DNA of 64,000 nucleotides, from contig NC_087261.1 of assembly GCF_037042905.1 (NCBI RefSeq), positions 10,672,717 to 10,736,716 on the forward strand, written 5' to 3'. The DNA is from Lytechinus pictus. Lineage: Eukaryota > Echinodermata > Echinoidea > Temnopleuroida > Toxopneustidae. This document shows, piece by piece, positions 52,901 through 61,157 of this stretch; the stretch's first letter is position 1; the number at the start of each line of letters is the position of its first letter. Position numbers and translations under genes: made by a program. The notes under the pieces were generated by a model. That model made no database searches, was not told where the DNA came from, and saw only the letters and a list, made by a program, of their open reading frames with translations.

Positions 52901-54933
52901 GTTTAGAAAGCAATCCTTTACGATTACCATGGACATGCGATTACCCAGCGTGTTATCATTACCCCATATGTCACTTTAGATGTCGTTCTATACCTTGAGA
53001 ATTTTAAACTTCATTTATGTGGTTTCTTTATGTTGTATGTATTCATTTTACGACCAATTTCCTCATGATACAGAGAGACCGAGAGACTCCGTGAGATGTA
53101 CTTACCACTATTGTGGATTGATCAGGTTAGTTACCTATAAAAAAGTTTAGACATACATGACATATGACGCGAAGACACTCGCCAACAAAGCTCTGGGCCC
53201 CGTCTTACAAAAAGTTACGATTGATCCGATCAACCACAACTATGGAAAGCCAGCAACATCTAAAATGCATGTTTGTTCAAATTTTTTTTAGATATGGTGT
53301 ATATTCATACATCCATTGTATTCTTGGAAACTCAGTGTGCTCCACTTTGTTTAACAAAGGATAATTGTGCAAATTTCCTGTAGGAAATATTATGACAATG
53401 ATGGATTTCCATAATTATAGTGGAGGTTGATCGGATCAATCTTAACTCTTCGTGAGACGGTGCCCTGGGTCCCATCTTACAAAGAGTTGTGAATGATCCG
53501 ATCAATCGCAACTATGGAAAGCCAGCAAAGTCAACACAATGTATGTTTGCTCAATTTTTTTTCTAGATATGAACGTATATCCATAAATTCAATTCAATTC
53601 AATTCAATTCGGTTTATTATGAAAAGACATTGTAAAACAGTCCGAGGACTGACACATACAGAGTTAACAGAAAAAAGGGAAAATACATTTATTACATTAA
53701 AATACATTAAATGATATACCTACGAATTAACAAAATATAATTAGAAATTCATTTATTTCTTGACAGTTCGGTGTGTTCTCCTTTGTTTACAAAGGACGTT
53801 TTGGACATTTCCTGTACAAAAAATTATGACACTGATGCATCTCCATAGTTACGATTGATTGGATCAATCGTTACTCTTTGTAAGACGGGCCGGGCCCTGG
53901 AATTTCCTTTTCCCGAATTCAACGAGATACGACCCCCCCCCCCCCCCCCCCCCACTTGGCGGAGAGGAGTTTCTGAAAAATTATATATTTTTACATTTAA
54001 ATTAAAAAGATATCTATTCTTTTATTTTTGTATTTTTCACAAAGAACTTTGGCACAATTATTGGTATCCTATGAGTATCGCCATTTCAATATTGTGTTGT
54101 ATTATATGCATGAAAGATATAATGTTGCAAAGTTTTCCATGTCATGCCATGACCGAACGATCGATCTAAGTGAGAGAGGACGACCTTACTTATGGCAAAT
54201 GGGGGGTAGGGCGAATCCATGGCTGTAAGAAAGATAGAGGAGAAAGAAATAATAAAACATAGTTTCGACCTCTTCTCGTTACTCGAAAACCAACCCCATA
54301 TCCTGATAACAGCGAACCAATCTCAATAATTATCGCCAACTCAGTATAAAATTGCATCGAAGTATTTTATTAGATAAGCCTTCTCTAAGAATTAAAAAGA
54401 ACATCAATATCTGGGGGAGAGGGGGGGGGGGGTCATTTCAATTTGAAGAAGCGTATCATACGTTTAAATCGTTTACGAAATGAAAAATAAAACAACAAAT
54501 TTTGAAGTTGAACTTCAATGACGATCTTCATGAACTTGTTTCAAATGACATCTTTTTCTTAAAAAATTTTTGTACGCGAGATGTCATATTTTCTCCTACA
54601 TTCAAGTATATGGGTATTTTCGATATGATATGGGAAAACGTACTCGACACACCATATTCATGATAATTTTGAGGAATATCTTACGTCTTATAGAGCGTAG
54701 AAGCTGATGATCGAATAGTCGGCGAGTTTAAGTTCGGCTTCGTGAGGTTATGGAACCTCATCGTCGGAGTCGAATGGCTGTTGTTCGCTATCGGAGTCAT
54801 CATCCTACTCATCCTACTGGTGAGGTCAGCGAGGATCGCGGTGATATCCGATGATGTCGAGAAAGATAAAGAGGTGAGAAATATGTTAGAGAAGGGAAAG
54901 TGGCTCTATCATCAAATAAAAAGATTTCAATAA
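43598..54933 (+). CDS. SCARB1: CD36/scavenger receptor class B gene (SCARB1-like), eleven exons
   Basis: Two-pass membrane glycoprotein of the CD36 superfamily. Members bind lipoproteins, lipids or phospholipid-bearing particles and move lipid across the membrane (family knowledge). Exons: 43598-43903, 44528-44685, 45799-45940, 46868-47074, 47941-48085, 49226-49295, 49631-49812, 50393-50511, 52290-52363, 53074-53125, 54694-54933. The phases join into 564 residues. Landmarks: TM1 about 66-88; FFDIQNPDDLM and EKGPYSYR; NDTVSY; EIMWGYQEPL; a RSNLNFWW block; RGIPLLKF; FPPNEGFC with Cys pairs; PVAISNPHFF; GMPFVMKFRVQINMY; LPLLWIDQ; TM2 about 506-528. Potential N-glycosylation at NVS, NDT, NTS, NST, NAT and NAS. 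MMEN, WGY and PPNEGFC favour SCARB1 over SCARB2 or CD36, but vertebrate orthology is not settled. The N-terminal cytosolic segment (~65 residues) is unusually long and acidic. Last exon may have an alternative donor. Confidence 0.92.
44136..44330. repeat. Short tandem repeat of GCCAAGTCGACTTATA words (SCARB intron 1)
   Basis: TATCTTGCCAAGTCGACTTATA, GTCTTGCCAAGTCGACGTATA and CTTTGCAAAGTCGAATGATA recur about every 65 bp, with GTCGACTTGACGAC and GTCGACAATGG nearby. It may be an imperfect fold-back. No coding logic. Confidence 0.6.
44528..44685 (+). CDS. SCARB1: SCARB-like exon 2 (residues 103-155)
   Basis: It encodes LPIYQNVYFFDIQNPDDLMN and KIVEKGPYSYR, the most conserved N-terminal ectodomain block of CD36-type proteins. 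Acceptor TTTACAAG; donor GTCAGC is weak. Two bases are left over. Confidence 0.93.
45799..45940 (+). CDS. SCARB1: SCARB-like exon 3 (residues 155-202)
   Basis: It encodes MELARDNVSFHDNDTVSYLL, then YYFDEERSVGPESDTVTALN. Two N-glycosylation sequons (NVS, NDT). The GSESD-like motif corresponds to the same region in SCARB1. Donor GTAAAG, phase 0. Confidence 0.92.
46104..46625 (+). mobile_element. LINE 3' end: RT C-terminal relic and 3' UTR (SCARB intron 3)
   Basis: The frame from 46104 to the stop at 46320 reads LAPAYLEPFICKRN, PLQLPCPRTDYKRKSFEYVA and VLFNSLPCDIQKC. This is the conserved C-terminal tail of CR1-like ORF2 (PAYL..., P..R....FS....LWNSLP). The 3' UTR carries GGCCGCCTTTGGAAAGCAGG and an (AAATAAATGAATG)n tail to 46625. 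A dead, 5'-truncated insertion. Confidence 0.75.
46868..47074 (+). CDS. SCARB1: SCARB-like exon 4 (residues 203-271)
   Basis: It encodes TTAHMMENYQFLVRTAIRGL, VVTKTVSEIMWGYQEPLLT and PPEFESGQFGYFVG. MMEN and EIMWGY are SCARB1-type signatures. Acceptor CATCAAG, donor GTAAGT; phase 0 at both ends. A degenerate LINE 3' fragment lies just upstream in the intron. Confidence 0.94.
47460..47915. mobile_element. AAGTCCACCCC-family MITE, partial, abutting SCARB exon 5
   Basis: The left half lacks its terminus (ATATGCAAACGAGAGTCGTGA, CTATTTCTTATATATTTTATA). The right half is recognisable: ATAATAAAATACAAAATGAATAG, ATTTGCATACCAACCAGATTG, ACTCAAATCAACTTTTTGC and GGGGTGGACATTTC. Its right end lies about 25 bp before the exon 5 acceptor. 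Confidence 0.65.
47941..48085 (+). CDS. SCARB1: SCARB-like exon 5 (residues 272-320)
   Basis: It encodes LNTSYVGQFNVYTGQENEN, IDRVDGRSNLNFWWSEEAN and a final NST sequon across the junction. It corresponds to the family's FTG..NI..V..W.G...L.FW block. The acceptor CGTGTCGTAG lies 25 bp after the end of a MITE. Confidence 0.92.
48331..48488. mobile_element. Small MITE, GGGGCATTTCATGAAAAGACTTGTC ends (SCARB intron 5)
   Basis: The left arm GGGGCATTTCATGAAAAGACTTGTCGGA is inverted at the right as TCCGACAAGTT on the minus strand, reading GACAACTTGTCGGATGAAAATATTGATGAAACGCTCCCC on plus. Inner CCGACAAGTCCC and TTATCCGACAG repeats occur. A half copy (GGGAACGTTTCATGAAAAGTTTTGTC) is at 59146. Confidence 0.75.
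49226..49295 (+). CDS. SCARB1: SCARB-like exon 6 (residues 320-343)
   Basis: It encodes DGSVYHPNVEKTETLSMYQP and SLCR, matching the GTDG..F.P......L..F....CR segment of CD36-type proteins. The short exon is confirmed by phase on both sides. Confidence 0.9.
49631..49812 (+). CDS. SCARB1: SCARB-like exon 7 (residues 343-404), cysteine-rich
   Basis: It encodes SVSFDFVKDSSYRGIPLLKF, NATAFPPNEGFCSGHRRLCG and MRQDPCRF. It holds the Cys residues (FC, LC, PC) expected to form the family's extracellular disulfides, and an NAT sequon. Acceptor TTTTTTCTAG, donor GTATGT. Confidence 0.94.
50393..50511 (+). CDS. SCARB1: SCARB-like exon 8 (residues 404-443)
   Basis: It encodes SPVAISNPHFFGGQQTLFD and DVDGLSPNASLHESYMEIEP, matching the conserved SxPHF...V.GL.PN...H...LDI.P block. 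NAS sequon. Donor GTAAGG, phase 0. Confidence 0.93.
50534..51156. mobile_element. MITE, second copy of the 21494 family (SCARB intron 8)
   Basis: TTAAAGGAAAATAAAACCTTTGG is inverted as CCAAAGGTTTCATCCCCCTTAA. The interior shares GGAAATGCGACAAAGATGTG, CATCTCTGTCGCATTGCC and CTCATTATTTGTCCGATTTT with 21494-22040. It begins 22 bp after the exon 8 donor. Confidence 0.8.
51484..51660. repeat. (ATC/GTC)n microsatellite, left block
   Basis: Imperfect ATCGTCATC and ACCATCGTCATC units. The Ile/Val/Thr-rich ORF here is a by-product. Confidence 0.8.
51836..52080 (+). mobile_element. tRNA-derived SINE, well preserved (SCARB intron 8)
   Basis: Head GTGTTGGCTCAGTTGGTAGAGCG (A box) and GGGGGTTCAAACCCCGG (B box). 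The body is GGCGTTCAACGATTAAAGGG, TCGATCTGGCGCTGCACAG and CGGCTGCCGGGCCCACGAT, ending TCTATTTCGAACAATAAATTA. The acceptor stem does not pair, so it is not a tRNA gene. The tail fragment at 57094 is the same family. Confidence 0.8.
52097..52240. repeat. (CATCGTCAC)n microsatellite, right block
   Basis: Imperfect CATCGTCATCATCGTCACC units, similar to the array at 51484. It ends about 50 bp before SCARB exon 9. Confidence 0.8.
52290..52363 (+). CDS. SCARB1: SCARB-like exon 9 (residues 444-468)
   Basis: It encodes KTGMPFVMKFRVQINMYIHP and VDGLG, the TG.P......Q.....K.V.G.G segment. Acceptor TATTCAACAG, donor GTAAGC. It sits between an ATC/GTC microsatellite and a SINE. Confidence 0.9.
52424..52692 (+). 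mobile_element. tRNA-derived SINE, full length (SCARB intron 9)
   Basis: Head GTCGTGGTGCAGTGGTTCGG (A box) and AAGGTTCGAATCCCACC (B box). Body CACTCTCCACCCAGGTGTTT, TACCCGGTAGGATGTGAAC and CTCCCCAGGGAGTGGAGATG, with a TTATTATTATTATG tail. It shows that the fragment at 1219 lost its tRNA-like half. Confidence 0.85.
53074..53125 (+). CDS. SCARB1: SCARB-like exon 10 (residues 468-485)
   Basis: This 52-bp micro-exon encodes ETERLREMYLPLLWIDQ, equivalent to the conserved PLLW segment just before the membrane. Accepted because both phases fit and the motif is family-specific. Acceptor GATACAG, donor GTTAGT. Confidence 0.85.
53195..53465. mobile_element. MITE, GGGCCCCGTCTTAC family, copy 2 (SCARB intron 10)
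   Basis: GGGCCCCGTCTTACAAAAAGTT is inverted as AACTCTTCGTGAGACGGTGCCC. The interior matches 24253-24526 (AACCACAACTATGGAAAGCC). It is followed one base later by another copy in the same orientation. Confidence 0.85.
53467..53896. mobile_element. MITE, GGGCCCCGTCTTAC family, copy 3, split by a LINE tail
   Basis: The left arm GGGTCCCATCTTACAAAGAG is inverted as CTCTTTGTAAGACGGGCCGGGCCC. The interior is interrupted at about 53587-53750 by a minus-strand LINE 3' end. Both halves match copy 2. Confidence 0.82.
53587..53750 (-). mobile_element. LINE 3' tail inserted in a MITE
   Basis: AATTCAATTCAATTCAATTCGGTTTATTATG is the reverse of a ...AATAAACCGAATTGAATTG tail like that at 14550-14571. The following 130 bp (AGTCCGAGGACTGACACATACAG) is 3' UTR. 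AAATTC recurs at both flanks, a possible target duplication. Confidence 0.65.
53897..54693. other. Remainder of SCARB intron 10, AT-rich with C and G runs
   Basis: Nothing recognisable was found apart from a poly-C run (53934-53953) and a G run (54420-54432). Plain intronic sequence. Confidence 0.45.
54694..54933 (+). CDS. SCARB1: SCARB-like exon 11 (residues 486-564), TM2 and cytosolic tail
   Basis: It encodes SVEADDRIVGEFKFGFVRLW, a membrane helix LIVGVEWLLFAIGVIILLIL and a tail RSARIAVISDDVEKDKE that runs on to a stop at 54931-54933. A strong GAG|GTGAGA donor at 54874, in phase 0, could instead splice to a further exon that I cannot identify. Confidence 0.88.
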   Translation, partial: SVEADDRIVGEFKFGFVRLWNLIVGVEWLLFAIGVIILLILLVRSARIAVISDDVEKDKEVRNMLEKGKWLYHQIKRFQ

Positions 54934-54934
54934 C

Positions 54935-55041
54935 TGCTACTTCTACTATTAATACTACTTCTACTACTAGTATCGCTACTGCTGCTGCTGCTACTACTAA
55001 TACTACTACTACTGCTGCTGCTACAACTACTACTACTACTA
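54935..55041. repeat. (TAC/TGC)n triplet microsatellite, left block
   Basis: Runs of ACTACTACT and GCTGCTGCT begin right after the SCARB stop. The block is cut by a GGATCC element and continues at 55371. Confidence 0.85.
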
Positions 55042-55370
55042 CACTGGCGGATCCGGAGGGGGGGGGCACAGCCGGCCCGTGCCCACCTTTGAGAGGCACA
55101 ATTAAAATTTGTAATGTAAAAATGCAATTGAAACAGAAATGTGCCCCCCCCCCTTTGAAAGTGAAGGCTTTTTTTTTTGCTTGTCATTTTTTTTTCGTTG
55201 ACGATCCCTTCAATTTTTGGTTAAAACCTTTATTTTATTTATATTTTATTTGCTTGTCATTTTTTTCTTGTGGACGAAATTCCCCTAATTTTTGGTTAAA
55301 ACCCTTTTTTTTGTCCTTTTTCCTCAGAAAAATGAGCCCCCCCTTTCGAAAAATCCTGGATCCGCCCCTG
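55042..55370. mobile_element. GGATCC-terminus element inserted in a triplet microsatellite
   Basis: CACTGGCGGATCC and the inverted GGATCCGCCCCTG form the ends. The interior carries GAGAGGCACAATTAAAATTTG, GAAACAGAAATGTGCCCCCC, TTGCTTGTCATTTTTTT and TTTTTGGTTAAAACC. ACTACTACT lies on both sides, consistent with insertion in the array, though a target duplication cannot be distinguished from the repeat. Confidence 0.78.
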
Positions 55371-55480
55371 ACTACTACTACTACTACTACTACTATATAC
55401 TACTCCTCCTCCTCCACCTCCTCCTACTACACTACTACTACTACTACTACTATACTACTCCTACTACTACTTCTACTACT
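55371..55480. repeat. (ACT/CCT)n triplet microsatellite, right block
   Basis: ACTACTACT and CTCCTCCTCC runs continue the block at 54935. Confidence 0.85.
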
Positions 55481-55484
55481 ATAC

Positions 55485-55750
55485 AATTCAATTCTTTCAA
55501 TTTTCTTCCATTTCAAAACATTTTTCATAAACATTAGTTCATACAAACATCAAATTGTTATGAGGAATATAAATATGTACATGTTTGGTATAAAGAAAAA
55601 GGCGTATACCCTAAAAGCCGAGGCTTGTGACGGGATACGCCTATAGACAGAAATACTATACAAAAAACAATACAAAAGAAAGGGCAGAGAAAACAAGAGA
55701 AGGAAAGGGAACGAGAGAGGGAGACGTGAGCGGGAGGCGTGCATGAATTA
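55485..55750 (-). mobile_element. Probable LINE 3' UTR, minus strand
   Basis: TACAATTCAATTCTTTCAA at its start is the reverse of an (GAATT)n LINE tail. Inside, AGGCGTATACCC and GGGATACGCCTAT form a hairpin, as 3' UTR stem-loops of such LINEs may. No coding part is present. Confidence 0.4.
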
Positions 55751-55839
55751 CTTTATAAAATAGAATGCTCAACAAATGTATCAGTGGGGGCAAAATATAA
55801 ATGCAGCAACAATTGTCCATGGTTCATGTTAACTTAAAG

Positions 55840-55955
55840 TTAACTACTACTACTACTACTACTACCACTACTACTACTACTACTACTATCACTTCTACTA
55901 CCACCACTACTACTACTACTACTTCCACCACCACCACTACTACTATACTAATGTA
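55840..55955. repeat. (ACT/ACC)n triplet microsatellite
   Basis: Runs of CTACTACTA with CCACCACCA interruptions. The Thr-rich ORF is a by-product. Confidence 0.9.
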
Positions 55956-57093
55956 CTTCTTTAGTTATATAAGCATGTTGATATTATTATTACCATTTGT
56001 ACTATTGTTACTACAACTCTTTACTCTTCTCTTATAACTGATATAAACAATATCGATAATTAAGGAACAATGATTATTGATGACAATCTAAAGAAATATT
56101 ATGTGATTATATTTTCAATTTCTATTTGTTTCGCCCTCCCATTTTCGTTCTCTCTTCCTCTGTCATTTCTGTGTATGTAACATGTATAATGGCTGTCTCT
56201 TTGTGTCTTTATCTGTTTGTCTGTTTACCTCCCTCTCACTTTCTCTAATGCCCCCTCCCTCTCACTGACTTAAAATGAAAATTATTACTATTATCTTACA
56301 AACGTTTTTCTCCACACTAACATGATCCCTTTGACTGCATAGAAGATATTAAGATAACGTACGTACTTAGCTCCTCGGTCTGCACTTTCTTTTAAATTTC
56401 AATAAGTTAATTTGTCTATTCACTCTCATTATCTCTCATATCGTTCTAAAACTCTAAATATTAATTGATTAAAAAAGGAATAAAAAACTACAATTCTAAA
56501 TTTTTCTAAAGTTTCATGCATTACTCTTAATTTTCATATTTTATCTAATTATGCATATTATTTATCCTGGTGTTGGTGTAGTCTTTCCTTTCCTTTTGTA
56601 AAAAAACTGTTTTGTATTTTTCACAACATTTGTTTAAAGCACCATTTCAGCCTTTTTGCACACTTATGCTATTTATTTCAGTAGAAATGTCATTTTGCCT
56701 TTTTGGTTTCAGGGCAGGCAATTACTCGGGACAAGGGTTCATATCCACCTTATTATTTTACTTTCGTGCCAATCCGGTCATGTCATAGTTTTAATTATTT
56801 TGGGGGAACACTAATATCCGCCGCCCCCCTTCCTACGTCTTATGCAACTTGGTTTACTGCATAAAATGATCAGGCATTGCTTGCATTTGAGACGAAATGT
56901 TAAAAATAAAATATGAAAAACATTCTTCTATTTATAATATTCATTTCTTAAGAATTGATCATTGTTTAACATTTTTAAACCATCTCTAAGCCCTCTTACA
57001 TGTCTTAGATGAAGAGTTAGTTTATAAAGTAAATCAGGTTGTATGTTCATTTCATATAATGTTATTTCTACTGTGTATGTTGTTACTACCGTT
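55956..57093. other. AT-rich unassigned DNA
   Basis: No exon, RNA or bounded repeat was recognised in this 1.1-kb stretch. Confidence 0.4.
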
Positions 57094-57215
57094 TTTGGCG
57101 TTCAACATCGATCTCGCGCTGCTCAGTGGCTGCCAGGCCCACGATAATATGAATTGTCGGAGGATATCTATTTCTGATTTCTATTTTGAACAATTAACTC
57201 TGGATTATTATTATG
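57094..57215 (+). mobile_element. SINE tail fragment
   Basis: TTTTTGGCGTTCAACATCGATC, GCGCTGCTCAGTGGCTGCC, GGCCCACGAT and TCTATTTTGAACAATTAACTC match the 3' half of the SINE at 51836-52080. The tRNA-like head is missing. Confidence 0.7.
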
Positions 57216-57613
57216 TTTTTGTCAAGGGTTTTCCATCTTCGTGTGTTGTAGGACCTCCAGATTCGAATGGAATCTGATTGAACTTTCTCTTTATATCCCA
57301 TATTGCTTATACAGGACATAACTGGAAACAACAACTCAATAAATAGACGAGAGATAAAAACGAGGGAAAGAGAAGACAACTGTGTAATGGCCTAAAAATA
57401 ACAATGACCATGATGATGTTCTCGAAGAACACATCTGTCACTGAGACAAGTTGATGAATTAGTGAAGCCCGTCTCATTCAGCATTAATGCTCGAAGCGCC
57501 TCTTTATCAAACCCAAGTACAGCCATATAGCACATTCTACTTTACAGGATACCATAACAAATTGGAATTAATTGAAGCCATGGCATAAGACACGATAACA
57601 TTGTTTGTTTTAC

Positions 57614-57741
57614 AGACCCCGTAACATAAAGCTTAGCGATTGATAATGGGACTGGTTTCTTTGATTGCATTGATTATTGTGTATGATCAGTCGTAAAAAT
57701 CATCCCCAAGATCAATCGCTGAGATTCATGATACTGGGTCC
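57614..57741. mobile_element. Small MITE, CCCGTAACATAAAG family, copy 2
   Basis: GACCCCGTAACATAAAGCTTAGCGATTG is imperfectly inverted as CAATCGCTGAGATTCATGATACTGGGTCC. The interior TTTGATTGCATTGATTATTG and CAGTCGTAAAAAT resemble the copy at 43423. Confidence 0.7.
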
Positions 57742-58477
57742 ATATTATCCATTTCAGAGGAAAGCAGGGGGAAGGGTTTGAGTATACATGTGTTTGGATG
57801 TAATATAACTTTAGGGTGTTTGTCAGAAGGGGTGGGCAGCGGGGGGGGGGGGGGGACGGCGGAGGGTGGAGGAGCGGGTTCAATCTGTAACGGAAATTGT
57901 ATGCTGTCTCCCACCAACAGATGAAATCCGATGAAATTTATGTCAAATTATGGCAAAGTGATTACGTACAAAAAAAAAATCCGTATTGGTCATAGATTAT
58001 GATATTTCATAACATCCCAGAATATAAAGGTATTTACGAGGATTAACAGTCGTAGATATTAAGTGATCCATCAAGTGTGTACAAGAATATCACGGATAGT
58101 CAATTCAACTTTATTACTGCTCGCACTGATTAATAGATCTGTAGATAGATTACCTCACCGTGTTCGTCGTGTAATTGATGAAGAATGAATAATTATTTAA
58201 ATGAATGAATATGACATTATTCGAATGAATAATAATAAATTCCTATTAAACACATTGCCAGCGTTCACTCACTTAGTAAGACTTAACGAGGGAAAATTAA
58301 AAGTTGTATAAGTCATCATGCTTTAAACAACCTGGTTCACTATTTGAAAGAAAATGTTTTGAAATTCAAACAGCGACGTTCACTTTTTAATGCATATTGC
58401 TTCAGAGATATGAACATCGATGTTTAAAGTTTCAAAACATTTGTTAAAACCCAGTTGGACATTCATATCGTTAACCT
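57742..58477. other. Unassigned DNA with a G run
   Basis: Nothing recognisable was found; a G14 run lies near 57841. The Pro-rich minus-strand ORFs come from this run. Confidence 0.4.
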
Positions 58478-58776
58478 GGGCCCCGTCTTACAAAGAGTTA
58501 CGATTGATCGGGTCGACCTCAAAATAAGGAAATCCATCAATGTCATAATTTTGTCTACAGGAAATTTGCACAATGTCTCTTGTAAATAAAGAAAAGCACA
58601 TTGGATTAAAAAAAAAACCACCCTGGATTTTCAAGAAAACGATGTATGAATGAGTATACAGTCACCATAACTAGAAAATTAATTTGCGCAAACAAGCCTT
58701 TTTTTATTTTGATATTGCTGGCTTTCCATAGTTGTGGTTGATCTGATCAATCGTAGCTCATTGTAAGACGGGGCCC
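58478..58776. mobile_element. MITE, GGGCCCCGTCTTAC family, copy 4
   Basis: GGGCCCCGTCTTACAAAGAGTTACGATTGATC is inverted as GATCAATCGTAGCTCATTGTAAGACGGGGCCC. 299 bp, the best-preserved ends of the family. Confidence 0.88.
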
Positions 58777-59700
58777 AGGTTGTATAAAATTCATATATGC
58801 ATGTTGTTTCATGAGGGTTCGAGACAGGAAATCTAAGATGAGGAAAGATGAACTTGAAAAATTGGATACAAAAGGCATCAGAATATTGAAGGAAAATAAA
58901 CATGGGATAGAAAGAGATGAATATAGCTAGGCATATATCATGTATACGGAATAAAAGAAAGATATGGAGGGGGATATTATGCGTGAGAAGAAAAGGAAGG
59001 AAATCCATAATCGAGAGAGAGAGATAGAAGAGGGAGAGGGGGGGGGGGGAGAAAGAAATATTTGACCAGTCCGACTGTGTGTTCGGGTGGGTGAGGATGA
59101 TGTGCATGTGCTCGTTGGGGGGTGGGTGTGTGTTTTTGTTAATCGGGGAACGTTTCATGAAAAGTTTTGTCAGTAATTTTTCACTTACAAGTTTTGCTAT
59201 CAGCCAGTAAGATTTCAGTAGCTTAGAACAATTAGTCACGATTTTGGCGGTTCAGAAGAAAATTGTTTACTACATTCAAATGTTATGCATTGCTCTGTAT
59301 GCTTGTCAGAGGTTTGTCTGACATATTTTCAAGTAATATATGCAAACTGGACTGCATCTCCTTATTTGATACTGTCTTTTTAACGAGAAATAATCAGCTG
59401 GGTTTTTTGTTCTCAATTATAGTCTCCCATTCTAGCTGATTTATTGAACTCGATTAACAATTGTTTAATACATTTTGTATCAAAACTCATCAATATTGTC
59501 TTGAATTATGAAAAATAATTTAAAGACTGTCTTCTAAATTTCATACCTTATTTCGTGATCATTAATTTCCGCCTCCATCTTGTGGCCCTCAGGCTGCCAT
59601 TGGGAATTTTATCATAAATTATTAAAACTATGGTTCTTTGTCTTCAAAAAGCTTTAAATCCAATAACAAGGAAAAGCCAGTATATATATATATTTTTTTT
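58777..59700. other. Unassigned DNA with a GA-rich run and a half MITE
   Basis: GAGAGAGA/G-run sequence lies at 59013-59055. A half copy of the 48331 MITE (GGGAACGTTTCATGAAAAG) starts near 59146. The 186-residue minus-strand ORF across here overlaps the MITE at 58478 and has no motif, so it is not annotated. Confidence 0.4.
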
Positions 59701-59708
59701 TTCTTTGT

Positions 59709-59814
59709 AGTAGTAGTAGTGGTGGTGGTGGTGGTGGTAGTGGTAGTGGTAGTGGTAGTGGTAGTGGTAGTAGTAGTAGGTAGTAGTAGTATTAGTAGTA
59801 GTAGTAGTAGTATG
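59709..59814. repeat. (GTA/GTG)n triplet microsatellite
   Basis: GTAGTAGTGGTGGTGGTGG runs, the opposite-strand counterpart of the ACT/ACC arrays elsewhere in the window. Confidence 0.9.
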
Positions 59815-60713
59815 TATATATAAGCTCATTAATCGATCCGTTACTTTGAGTAAAAAAAATCAAATTAAAGAACAGCTATGCAAAAGTGCACTTTTTATCA
59901 GTATCCCCCTAACTTTGGAAGCCTGTGCTATGATACAAAGTTGCGTTCAGTGAGCTTTTGAAGTTTGCACTCTCAGAATGTGTTAATCAAGCATATTGTT
60001 GGTGAAAATATGAACCGAACAACCGTTGGTCAAAATAAATCAAAATCATTTTGCTTGCAATTTTGTTTAACCAACATTTCGAAGTTTCATAATGAACCAT
60101 ACACCTTGAAGGTTGATTAAATTATGAGAATGTATGAGATGGATTTAGCGCCTTTTAGAAATAAAACATTCAAATACACGAATAATTGAAATTAGGTAAA
60201 GGAAAAAAAAGAACTCTCCGTTGAGTGGGTTATTCAACACCTGGACATTTACATCTTCACTTTGAAAATAACAAGTGACAAGTAGGCGGAACGCGGATAA
60301 TTGCGACTAATATCCTGCCAATAAGTTTAGGATCAGAAATGTGTCTGATAGCTTCTCTATATTATTCTATGAAATGGTGGTTTGAGTTCATAACCTGTCT
60401 TTATGTAGGAGTCCCTTTCGTTTTATCTTCTGACCTTAATGATGTCGTACTTCTCACTTTTATGTCGTGGGGAAATCGCTTGTGATTTCTTCTTGGCGAA
60501 TTCTCTTCGCGTCTCTTTCCTCACATGTGGGTTCTATTTCAGTGCGGTGTTAACAGGCGGAAGGAGAGGTGTCGAATGGTGTTTTGACATTAAAACTTTG
60601 ACCTGAAATGTTGAGGAATTGTATTATACTGAAGGAAACAAATACTTGCCCTTTTTTAGTTTGAAAGAAAACTACTCCGGGAATGCAAGTGTCCGAGGGT
60701 GTGTTTGTGTGTG
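59815..60713. other. AT-rich unassigned DNA
   Basis: Nothing recognisable was found. Confidence 0.35.
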
Positions 60714-61157
60714 CAGGGGCCGCGGAACGGTTTAAAAAGTGGGAGGGGTGCTTACCATGCAAAAATCACATTCAGATGGTAAGTTTCACGTTTTGTACAC
60801 TGTTGTGGAATAAAAGGTGGGGGGCTGAAACCCACCCAGCACCCCCCCCCCTGTCCAAAGCTGGTTACTTTAAATGGGTCAATAATTATTGTGAAGTGAA
60901 CAAAACAATTATAGAGGGCACGCTGACGTATGCGGCCAAAACTATTAAAAGCTGCGAGGGAGTAAAGCAAGCGAACAAATATATCGGTATTTTAAAGACC
61001 TTTTTTGATAGATTTTGGCATAACATTAATAGGGTGATACCAACTATCACCCTTCATCTCCCCACTTTTTTTTTTTGGGGGGGGGGTGCCCTAAGCCATT
61101 TTCATCCATTACGCAGTGGAATTTGTGCCCCCATTGTGAGACCCTGGATCCGCCCCT
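60714..61157. mobile_element. CAGGGGCCGCGGAACGG element, GGATCC right end
   Basis: It starts CAGGGGCCGCGGAACGG and ends CCCTGGATCCGCCCC, so the ends form CAGGGGC/GCCCC inverted termini. A second copy with the same left end starts at 63765 and runs off the window. About 440 bp; the ORF through it has no motif. Confidence 0.6.

Noticed and set aside
54900-55646. 248-residue Thr-rich ORF
   Set aside because: It runs through a triplet microsatellite and a GGATCC element; composition is imposed by the repeats.
58679-59239. 186-residue minus-strand ORF
   Set aside because: It overlaps the inverted end of a MITE at its C-terminal part and a GA-rich run; no domain or splice support.
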